Below are positions 56,591 to 64,000 of a stretch of 64,000 nt of DNA, in pieces. The stretch comes from JADCRZ01 sp037718865 (GTDB taxonomy: Bacteria; Bacteroidota; Bacteroidia; Chitinophagales; Chitinophagaceae). The stretch covers positions 1-64,000 of the forward strand of contig JBBJMP010000017.1 in assembly GCA_037718865.1 (NCBI GenBank), in the 5' to 3' direction. Numbering within the stretch: position 1 is the stretch's first letter; the number at the start of each line of letters is the position of its first letter. The position numbers and the translations under genes were made by a program. The notes under the pieces are model-generated. The model ran no database searches, was not told the DNA's origin, and saw only the letters and a program-made list of their open reading frames with translations.

Positions 56591-57294
56591 TTGATTATCT
56601 TTTTTATAAATAGTTCGAAAAGAATATTTATCGCTCCTGTTGAACGCTGCCCTTTATGAAGAGAATAATCCGTATAGTGGATCGTGACCGGTACTTCAAT
56701 GTATTTTAAGCCGCTTTTCCTGATGAGCGTAATTATTTCAGTAGCGTGTGCAAAGCGGTTTTGTGTCAGCTTTATTTTTTTAATGGCTTGCCCATTCATT
56801 GCCCGCAGCCCATTATGGGCGTCTGATAGGTGAACTCCGGTTAAAACATTATTTACCTGGCGGGCAATTTTCAGTAATCTGAGCCGTAGAGGTGGAATCG
56901 TGTTTTGTGTTGTGTTACCAAGGAACCGGGATCCCAATACAATGTCCGCATCACCCTTAATTATCGGTTCAACGAGCGTTTTGATACTGGACTGATCATG
57001 CTGGCCATCTGCATCAAAATGAACAACAATGCAATGTTCTACATTATCTTTCTTATTCAAGATGTAAGAGGATGCTGTTTGTAACGCAGCGCCCTGTCCT
57101 AAATTAATTTTATGCCTGAGAAAGATAACAGGGAACCCCTTCAGGTGAGGCCTGATATTTTTTTCGGAACCATCATCAACCACAATAATCGAATAATTGG
57201 AATAGGAGTCTAGTAATTTAGTTATTGTATTCCTTAATATATCTATGTCCTCATTATATACGGGTATAACGATAAAGATATTATACTCAGTCAT
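56587..57294 (-). CDS. Family 2 glycosyltransferase (polyprenyl-phosphate type)
   Basis: 235 aa. GT-A fold: IFIVIPVYNEDIDILRNTIT, SIIVVDDGSEKNI, VHFDADGQHDQSSI (the DxD that binds Mn and nucleotide sugar) and VLGSRFLGNTT; LSDAHNGLRAMNGQAIKKIK is typical of DPM1-like enzymes. No membrane helix of its own, so it is likely held by the DUF2304 partner. It would load a sugar onto a polyprenyl phosphate on the cytoplasmic side. Confidence 0.92.
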   Translation of the reverse strand: MTEYNIFIVIPVYNEDIDILRNTITKLLDSYSNYSIIVVDDGSEKNIRPHLKGFPVIFLRHKINLGQGAALQTASSYILNKKDNVEHCIVVHFDADGQHDQSSIKTLVEPIIKGDADIVLGSRFLGNTTQNTIPPLRLRLLKIARQVNNVLTGVHLSDAHNGLRAMNGQAIKKIKLTQNRFAHATEIITLIRKSGLKYIEVPVTIHYTDYSLHKGQRSTGAINILFELFIKKIIK

Positions 57295-57545
57295 AGAAAT
57301 TACAATAAGATATTACAGTATACCTTGCTTTAGAATTGACTATAGCTATTTTAAAGTTACTATAAATCCTATTTTTAGTCATCATTCACACTTCAGTTCT
57401 CCCCCTGCCGTATTCGGGCGGCTTTCTGAATAACCGAAGAATAAACCAATAAATAACAAGATCAGGAAAGTGAAAAATGGCTAAGTACGAATTTTAATTG
57501 CCTGATTTCTGCCTGGTAGTAAAAGCAAAGGATAAATTACCGTAT

Positions 57546-57803
57546 TTAAGGCTGTTTTGTTCCTTTCTGCCTTAAAATGAGGGAAAATTTTTGAACATAG
57601 TCCCGCCCCATTTCAAATAATTCTTTTTGAAGTTTTGGAAGGCCAGTAATATTATTAGAAGACGCCTGACGCAATAATTGATTTGCTTTTAAATTGAGAA
57701 TATTTGCGAAACGCGGTAATCTTTTAATTAATGAAACCCTGTCAAGAGACGATTGAGCGCATTTCTGAAACTCAAAAACATAAGTTTTATAAAATGATTT
57801 CAT
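57546..57803 (-). CDS. Hypothetical helical protein (85 aa)
   Basis: MKSFYKTYVFEFQKCAQSSL and then DRVSLIKRLPRFANILNLKA. Basic, helical, no signal or membrane segment. No family recognised. It lies 63 bp beyond the stop of the cytochrome fusion gene on the same strand, in a downstream position. It is protein-like in composition but not otherwise supported. Confidence 0.45.
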   Translation of the reverse strand: MKSFYKTYVFEFQKCAQSSLDRVSLIKRLPRFANILNLKANQLLRQASSNNITGLPKLQKELFEMGRDYVQKFSLILRQKGTKQP

Positions 57804-57865
57804 ATCAAAAAGGTACGGGAATTATTTAAGGAGTAGACTTAATAAAATTGAAACTAAGGGTTTCC

Positions 57866-60800
57866 CTAAATTTTCCTTGTTTCCTTTTTTACGTCTTCAA
57901 GCGGATGTTGTTTGAGCAACTCTTCGGGAGAATAGAAACCGGTTTTGCCTTTAGTGGCCGCCCTCACTTGTTTAACTTTCTCCGGTGAAATAGTGGAAGC
58001 CTTATTTCCAAATGAATTGCGTACATACGTCAATACGGCCGCTATCTCATCGTCCTTGAGCATGCCTCCGAAAGGAGTCATAGGTACTTGTCCGGCATAC
58101 TTGCGATCAAGCACTTCGATCGGTCCATGGAGTCCTTTCAGCACCAGCTTAATCAGGCGTTCATCGTTTCCGGTTACCCATTCAGTGCCGGCTAGCGGGG
58201 GAAATCCGGAGGCCGAAAGACCTGTACCATCGGGCTGATGGCAGGTAATGCAGAACCCTTCCCTGGCATAGATCGCTTTTCCCTTGACAAAATATTCGCG
58301 ATCAGCTCCTTTCAGATCCGTCTGAACTATCCCTTCTTTTTTCTCTTTGACCGACCTTCCCTGAAGGTGCGCCAGTGCTGTTTCATGGGCATGTACCATC
58401 CATTCATCAAGTGACTTTTTGCCCGCTTCGTTCACTATGGCGAGGCCCTTCTCCTTGTTGAGCCAGGAAGCGGCAACTATCGCTTCTAGGCGAACACGGC
58501 CATGTGCATCGCCGGCTGCCTGCAGAAGAAGTTCTGCCTGATCTGCGACCTGGTGACCAGTATAACGCAGTACCCGTACGCTGGCGGCCCGGGCCCTGTA
58601 ATCCTTTGCGTGCAGTAACTGACGAAGCAGTTTTTGGTCTACCTGATTAAGTCCCCAGCTCACCCATAATGCTTCGAGCAAATGGTGCTCATACTTCTTG
58701 TCATTTTTTTCGAGTTTGGAGACCCAGCTACTCATATGGGAAAGTACATCAGCTGCCTTACGCCCGCGGAGTTCGCGACGGGTGCGGTATCTTGTCCTAT
58801 ATTCAGGTAGTTTTAAATTATCCAGCAGTTCGTCGATGCCAGCCCCTGCTACGCGGGCCGGTTTGACCAACGGGCGCGAAGGATAGGTGATGCGATATAT
58901 TCGTCCATGTGAGTGATCACGTAAGGGATCGCGTGCATTGTGTTGCATGTGACCGATCAGCACATTATGCCAATCGGCGAAATACAGGGAGCCATCCGGG
59001 GCAAATTCCATATCTACCGGTCTAAAATTTTTATCCTCTCCCTGCACGAGGTCTTGCCGGTGTCTACTTTTATAACCGGTACCACTGTCTACCATCGTAT
59101 GTTGTTTCATGCCTAAAAATCCAATGGTATTATTAATGAGCAGGTCTCCCTGTACATTGTCAGGGAAGTGGCGACTGGATACTACCTCCAGGCCCGAGGT
59201 AGGCCTTACCCTATGTTCTTTTTGAATCAGGTCGAACGATTTGTGCGTGGCAACGCCATACCGAGACTTAACGGAACCGGGCATCATCCAGCGAACATCC
59301 GGGCTGGAAGTCTCGGCAAAAAAATTCTGTCCCCATTCGTCAAATGCAATGCCCCAGGGATTAGGGATTGAAAGCTGAGCGGTTCGTTCAAGCTGACGGC
59401 GATTGGGATTATAACGATAGAAACCTCCATTGGTAGCACGGACAGGCCCGTAAGACGTTTCCACGTTGGTGTGTAAGAAAACACCTTCACCCATATAAAT
59501 GGCACCGGAAGGGTCCGCACAGAAAGCATGATGTGCATGATGCGTGTCGTGATCGTCAAATCCACTAAAAAGTATTTCTTTCTTATCCGCCATGTCGTCG
59601 CCGTCCGTGTCCGTAAAGAGCATGAAATTAGTGCCCTGGGAAATATAAACGCCCTCCGGTGCAATCTCAAAACCGACGGGAACGTGTAACCCTTTGGCGA
59701 AAACAGTCTGCTTGTCTGCTTTACCATCGGCATTAGTATCTTCCAGTATGATGATCTTGTCATCGGGCCTTTTGTCTCCCGGCTTGTAATGCGGATAACT
59801 GGGCATGGTTGCAACCCAAAGTCGGCCCTTGTTATCGAACGATATCTGGCAGGGTTTCGCCAAATCGGGAAACTCCTGTTCGGAAGCAAAGAGTTCGATC
59901 TTATATCCTGGCGCAGCCTTGAGTTGCGCAAGCGCCTCTTCTCCGTACAGGTATCGGAGATTTCCATTCTTCTCACTTGACTTATAATTTGTCTTTACCT
60001 CCGGCAACTTCTTCGTTTTTTGATCAGCAGCGCTTACATCCATACTTTGTCCCTTAACCGCAGACCAGATGGCCTCATCTCTTACCGCCGTCATTTCACG
60101 GATCTTTGCAATTTCAGCGGGATAGTTCTCCGGTCCAAAGGGGTCGTACCGACGGCCAAATACATGCACACCGTTGGGGATCTTAAAGTCATTATGCCAC
60201 ATCCAGTTTTTTTCGAGGACGGCTGCGCGCACCGAAGCACGATAAGCTTCTGCTTTAGCCTCTGTTTTACCAAAAATCTGATCGGCCAGTAGCACGGAAA
60301 ATTTTGCATACCCGGCGTCGTTAAGCTGTGAACCATCTGTTGTCAGTGGCGCATCGCTATCAGTAAACCATTCCTTTGAGGGTTCGTATGCATTTAAAAA
60401 GTGTACGTTGTTGCCCGTCGCTACCTCTTCCATTGCCTTGGTATACAGGGCCAGATTGACATTCTCCTTTTTTCCATCCGGAAGGTCAGATTGTTTGGAA
60501 AGGTCTTCAAATGCAATCGGTGAAACAATGGCAAGCTGAGGCGGCGATTGTCCATTGTATTTTTTACTTAATGTATACTTGATAAACGCGTCAAGTTCTG
60601 CTTTGTAATTCTCAAGTCCTGCTTCCCCCTGAAATGATTCGTTATACCCGAAGAAGGCTATGATGATATCCGCTTTAAGTCTGGTAAGCCACTCATCCTC
60701 CGTTTCAAAATGTCCCTGGCTATCTGAATAAGTAGCAAGTTCGGTTTGGAATTTTTCAGCACCGGGGAAAGCCCATGGTGACACGCGGCCCGCATGAGGC

Positions 60801-61051
60801 CTGAACCCGGGAGTGTTCCCGCCGTCACACATATTACGGATAAAAAGCAGACTATCCGGGTTACGGAGATGCATCTCCGTCTCGAAATGGCCAAAATTCA
60901 TCATCCTAGAACCAAGGTTGTTTCCGATTAAAACAATGCGGGATCTTTTGTTGATTTTAAGCGGGGTTGACGTTGATCCGGTAAACTGAAATGCGCATAA
61001 CGTAACGGCTAAGATGCCAATGGCTAGGAGCACTATATACAGATTCCTCAT
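57866..61051 (-). CDS. SGNH-like / PVC-type dehydrogenase / HEAT / cytochrome c fusion protein
   Basis: 1061 aa, exported (MRNLYIVLLAIGILAVTLCA). Residues about 35-260 form an SGNH-hydrolase-like domain (SRIVLIGNNLGSRMMNFGHF; FFGYNESFQG; LNDAGYAKF). Residues 380-740 are the membrane-bound dehydrogenase-type propeller common in Planctomycetes and Bacteroidota (FDNKGRLWVATMPSYPHYKP, GEGVFLHTN, FAPDGSLYFADWHNVLIGHM). HEAT-like helices follow to about 900. The end is a cytochrome c with CITCH heme site at 934-938 and Met991 (VPMTPFGG) as likely axial ligand. It should oxidise a periplasmic substrate and pass electrons to heme; the substrate is unknown. Confidence 0.88.
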   Translation of the reverse strand: MRNLYIVLLAIGILAVTLCAFQFTGSTSTPLKINKRSRIVLIGNNLGSRMMNFGHFETEMHLRNPDSLLFIRNMCDGGNTPGFRPHAGRVSPWAFPGAEKFQTELATYSDSQGHFETEDEWLTRLKADIIIAFFGYNESFQGEAGLENYKAELDAFIKYTLSKKYNGQSPPQLAIVSPIAFEDLSKQSDLPDGKKENVNLALYTKAMEEVATGNNVHFLNAYEPSKEWFTDSDAPLTTDGSQLNDAGYAKFSVLLADQIFGKTEAKAEAYRASVRAAVLEKNWMWHNDFKIPNGVHVFGRRYDPFGPENYPAEIAKIREMTAVRDEAIWSAVKGQSMDVSAADQKTKKLPEVKTNYKSSEKNGNLRYLYGEEALAQLKAAPGYKIELFASEQEFPDLAKPCQISFDNKGRLWVATMPSYPHYKPGDKRPDDKIIILEDTNADGKADKQTVFAKGLHVPVGFEIAPEGVYISQGTNFMLFTDTDGDDMADKKEILFSGFDDHDTHHAHHAFCADPSGAIYMGEGVFLHTNVETSYGPVRATNGGFYRYNPNRRQLERTAQLSIPNPWGIAFDEWGQNFFAETSSPDVRWMMPGSVKSRYGVATHKSFDLIQKEHRVRPTSGLEVVSSRHFPDNVQGDLLINNTIGFLGMKQHTMVDSGTGYKSRHRQDLVQGEDKNFRPVDMEFAPDGSLYFADWHNVLIGHMQHNARDPLRDHSHGRIYRITYPSRPLVKPARVAGAGIDELLDNLKLPEYRTRYRTRRELRGRKAADVLSHMSSWVSKLEKNDKKYEHHLLEALWVSWGLNQVDQKLLRQLLHAKDYRARAASVRVLRYTGHQVADQAELLLQAAGDAHGRVRLEAIVAASWLNKEKGLAIVNEAGKKSLDEWMVHAHETALAHLQGRSVKEKKEGIVQTDLKGADREYFVKGKAIYAREGFCITCHQPDGTGLSASGFPPLAGTEWVTGNDERLIKLVLKGLHGPIEVLDRKYAGQVPMTPFGGMLKDDEIAAVLTYVRNSFGNKASTISPEKVKQVRAATKGKTGFYSPEELLKQHPLEDVKKETRKI

Positions 61052-61316
61052 ACTATTCCTCTTTTTATTGTTCAGGTAAAGTTATTTACAATTTATATAA
61101 CCGACGTTGATAAGTTAAGCAACCGAATAAGGCAGTAATGGTGAATTTAAGAAGGATTCTTTTTATTAACCCTCATCCCCTGACAGAATCCTTAAATTTG
61201 CTTCTGAAAATTTATCAGGGATGTGAACCTAATGACTTTCTTCCGGCTTTACAAAAGTTATTACCGCTGTTCATTTATAAACCTCGAATATGTAAAACAA
61301 CTTCTATCATTGTCAT

Positions 61317-63980
61317 ATGAACAAAACGTGCCTGCTTGTGCTTTTTTTAGTTTCATTATTCCTTGCTGCCCGAAGTAATCCCGGAGATTCGATCATTATG
61401 AAAAAGAAGTATTCCACCAGGCCATTAAGTTCTGCCATCATCCTCGATGGGGTACCGGCAGAAGAGGCATGGAATGCTGTTGACTGGGGTGGTGATTTTA
61501 TCCAGTGGCAGCCAAATGAAGGTAAGCCACCCTCACAACAAACTGATTTTAAGATCCTCTATGACGAAAAATTTTTGTATGTCGCTTATAGGTGCCATGA
61601 CAAGGCTGCGGACTCCATCAATAACTGGATGGGCCGGCGCGATGAATTTCCGGGTGATTGGGTGGAAATAAATATCGACAGCTATAACGACAAGCGTACG
61701 GCGTTTTCATTTACCATCTCCGTTTCAGGCGTGCGCAACGATGAATTCGTGTCTAATGATGGTAATAATTGGGATGCAAGCTGGAACCCGATATGGTTTG
61801 CTAAAACCCATGTTGACGATAAGGGCTGGACTGCTGAAATAAAAATTCCATTCAGCCAGTTAAGGTACGGCAACGAAGCCGAAAAAACCTGGGGCTTCCA
61901 GGTCACCAGGCGTTTGTTTCGCAAGGAAGAACGCTCCACCTGGCAATACATTCCGCAAAATTCCGGTGTATGGGTGAGCCGGTTTGGCGAATTACACGGA
62001 TTAAATAACATACCCAGGCACCGGCAGGTTGAACTGGCCCCTTATATAACAGCACAGACGGATACCTATAAAAAAGAAGAAGGCAATCCATTTGCAAAAG
62101 GTTCAGACTCTAAAATAACCGGTGGCCTGGATGGAAAGGTCGCCATTACCAATGATCTTATTCTTGATTTCACCATCAATCCAGATTTCGGACAAGTGGA
62201 AGCCGACCCATCGCAGGTCCGCATCGACGGCTTTCAGAATTTTTTTGAAGAACGACGGCCATTTTTCATAGAAAGCCGGAACATTTTCAATTACCAGTTA
62301 ACTGGATCAGAAGCCGGTGGTGATTATGATTCGGATTTGTTATTTTACTCCCGACGTATAGGGAGCTCACCACACGGGAGCCCTAAGACCGGAAGCGGCG
62401 AGTATGCCAAGGCCCCGCAAAATACTTCCATTCTCGGCGCAGCCAAGTTCAGCGGAAAAACAAAAAAAGGATGGAGCGTCGGCGTTCTTGAAAGTATCAC
62501 TCAAAGAGAAATGGCCACGATTGACCGTAATGGCCATAGAAGAAAAGAACTGGTTGAACCAATTACCAATTATTTTGTAGGACGGCTGCAAAAGGATATC
62601 AAGGCAGGTAATACGATTTTTGGTGGCATCATCACCGGTGTAAACCGGGAGAAAGGGTTGAACGATATTCTTCACAGCAACGCCTATTCAGGCGGCGTCG
62701 ACTTTTTGCATTACTGGAAAAATCGCACATGGTACATACGTGGCAATATTGTCTTCAGCCATGTGCAAGGCACCAAAGAAGCGATTCTCCGCACACAAAC
62801 CGGCTTCGAACATCTTTTTCAACGTACTGGGGCAAACGAAGTATTGGTAGACAGTAGCCGTCGGTCACTTACGGGCATGGGTGGCACCATCCGGTTTGGA
62901 AAAATCGGGGGCAAGTCTGGTAAGCTGGGACAGGTGTTTAAATTTGAAACCGGTCTTACCGTACGTTCACCGGGACTGGAATTAAACGACATCGGATTTA
63001 TGCTTACTTCCAATGAGATCAATCATTTTACCTGGGCTGGTTTGCATTTTCAAAAGTCATTTTCTATTTTCAGGAATGCACGCCTGAATTACAATCACTG
63101 GTCCAGATGGGACTACGGCGGACAGTTCCTTTACCAGGCATTCAATTTTAACACACACGCCACATTCAAAAACAACTGGCAGTCAGGCACGGGGTTAACC
63201 TGGAATCCTTATGATATTTCAAACAATGCTTTAAGGGGTGGGTCTTCCATACGCCGACCGCCAGGCATGGGGCATAATTTCTATCTCGGCACTGATTTCA
63301 GGAAGAAAATAGTTGGCAATATCAACGTGTTCAATTTTTGGGGATTTGATGATGCTGTGAAAGGCCATGACCTGGGCGCATCCATAAGTTTTCAACCATT
63401 AAACGCACTGCGGATCAGGTTGGGCGGAGACTATTCTTATTATACCCGAAGGCAGGACCAGTTTATAAGTATTACAACGTACAACAATACCCGCAGGACA
63501 ATCGTAGGACAGGTAAAACAGAAAACACTTCGATTTACCGGCAGGTTGATCTATAACCTTACCCCGGAATTAACGATTCAATACTACGGGCAGCCTTTTA
63601 TCACGCGCCCCCTCTACAATAACTTTGCTTACGTATCGAGCCCACTGGCTAAAAAATCCGATGACCGGTTTCACGTTTTTAATGGAAGTCAAATCAGCTT
63701 CACCAATGATAAATACCTGGTGGATGAAAATGCTGACGGGAGCCCTGAGTATAGTTTCAGCAAACCCGATTTCAATTTTGTCCAGTTCCGCTCCAATCTT
63801 GTAGTCCGGTGGGAATACAAACCCGGCTCTGAACTCTACCTCGTATGGTCGCAGGGAAATACAGCCGACGCATTTTCCGATCTGGATACTCCAATAGGCA
63901 GAAGCTTACTTGACAATGCTTTTGCAGAACAAGCCAGGAACATATTCCTGATAAAGTGCACATACCGGTTTTTAAGGTAG
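61317..63980 (+). CDS. DUF5916 protein with CBM9-like domain
   Basis: 887 aa. Signal peptide MNKTCLLVLFLVSLFLAARS. Residues 30-220 are a CBM9-like sandwich (IILDGVPAEEAWNAVDWGGD, FLYVAYRCHDKAADSINNWM, GWTAEIKIPFSQLRYG). The DUF5916 region follows (DFTINPDFGQVEADPSQVRI, FFEERRPFFIESRNIFNY) and leads into a long beta-rich C terminus that looks like an outer-membrane barrel and ends in ...KCTYRFLR. Family members are conserved in Bacteroidota; their function is unsettled. The gene is divergent from the cytochrome fusion, sharing a 265-bp upstream region. Confidence 0.88.
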   Translation: MNKTCLLVLFLVSLFLAARSNPGDSIIMKKKYSTRPLSSAIILDGVPAEEAWNAVDWGGDFIQWQPNEGKPPSQQTDFKILYDEKFLYVAYRCHDKAADSINNWMGRRDEFPGDWVEINIDSYNDKRTAFSFTISVSGVRNDEFVSNDGNNWDASWNPIWFAKTHVDDKGWTAEIKIPFSQLRYGNEAEKTWGFQVTRRLFRKEERSTWQYIPQNSGVWVSRFGELHGLNNIPRHRQVELAPYITAQTDTYKKEEGNPFAKGSDSKITGGLDGKVAITNDLILDFTINPDFGQVEADPSQVRIDGFQNFFEERRPFFIESRNIFNYQLTGSEAGGDYDSDLLFYSRRIGSSPHGSPKTGSGEYAKAPQNTSILGAAKFSGKTKKGWSVGVLESITQREMATIDRNGHRRKELVEPITNYFVGRLQKDIKAGNTIFGGIITGVNREKGLNDILHSNAYSGGVDFLHYWKNRTWYIRGNIVFSHVQGTKEAILRTQTGFEHLFQRTGANEVLVDSSRRSLTGMGGTIRFGKIGGKSGKLGQVFKFETGLTVRSPGLELNDIGFMLTSNEINHFTWAGLHFQKSFSIFRNARLNYNHWSRWDYGGQFLYQAFNFNTHATFKNNWQSGTGLTWNPYDISNNALRGGSSIRRPPGMGHNFYLGTDFRKKIVGNINVFNFWGFDDAVKGHDLGASISFQPLNALRIRLGGDYSYYTRRQDQFISITTYNNTRRTIVGQVKQKTLRFTGRLIYNLTPELTIQYYGQPFITRPLYNNFAYVSSPLAKKSDDRFHVFNGSQISFTNDKYLVDENADGSPEYSFSKPDFNFVQFRSNLVVRWEYKPGSELYLVWSQGNTADAFSDLDTPIGRSLLDNAFAEQARNIFLIKCTYRFLR

Positions 63981-64000
63981 CAATTAGTACAACTACTCAA

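Overview
The window looks like a chromosome segment of a Bacteroidota bacterium, most likely Chitinophagaceae or a close relative. The main evidence is two SusC/SusD outer-membrane uptake pairs, SPII lipoproteins, FG-GAP/UnbV and DUF1080 proteins, a PVC-type cytochrome fusion, A+T-rich spacers and the lack of obvious Shine-Dalgarno sequences. No species marker is present, so the family is an inference.

Layout. (1) 1-336: the 5' end of an IS21-family element (istA start plus its terminal repeats). (2) 337-2777: a complete group II intron encoding an RT/maturase/HNH protein. (3) 2778-11861: the right part of an integrative element. It holds a truncated MmeI-like type IIL restriction-modification gene, two unknown genes, a DUF6371 Toprim-like protein, a D5/SF3 primase-helicase, an AlpA-like HTH protein, a 469-aa unknown protein and a tyrosine integrase, ending in a tRNA-Arg 3' fragment (att). 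(4) 11862-29889: a mosaic between two copies of a 27-bp tRNA tail. It contains an IS1595-family copy, a protein with five perfect-length 46-residue repeats (probable five-bladed propeller), a second identical intron at another IS21-type end, IS66 and ISL3 scraps, a prophage remnant, and a SusC/SusD/phosphodiesterase-type operon. (5) 29890-41300: strongly decayed DNA. Remnants of a protease, an NmrA-like oxidoreductase, an exostosin, an LLM oxidoreductase and an alpha-amylase are interspersed with intact genes (SnoaL-like protein, 5'-3' exonuclease, GH20 hexosaminidase, response regulator, AAA ATPase). (6) 41300-53900: a second polysaccharide-utilisation-type locus (SusC, SusD, FG-GAP/UnbV, Gfo/Idh/MocA, DUF1080), with IS1595 inserted between susC and susD and the SusC leader out of frame. 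(7) 54032-63980: membrane/glycosylation genes, a large SGNH-dehydrogenase-HEAT-cytochrome c fusion and a DUF5916 protein.

How it fits together. tRNA-Arg appears to be an integration hotspot with stacked attachment sites. Insertion sequences have landed in the accreted DNA, and a group II intron has spread by inserting at the outer tips of IS21-family ends: its probable EBS1 is complementary to the IS tip. The strongest unexplained items are this intron/IS21 partnership, the repeated modular att architecture, and the cytoplasm-type five-repeat propeller protein. All family names were assigned by reading the sequence; no database search was run.
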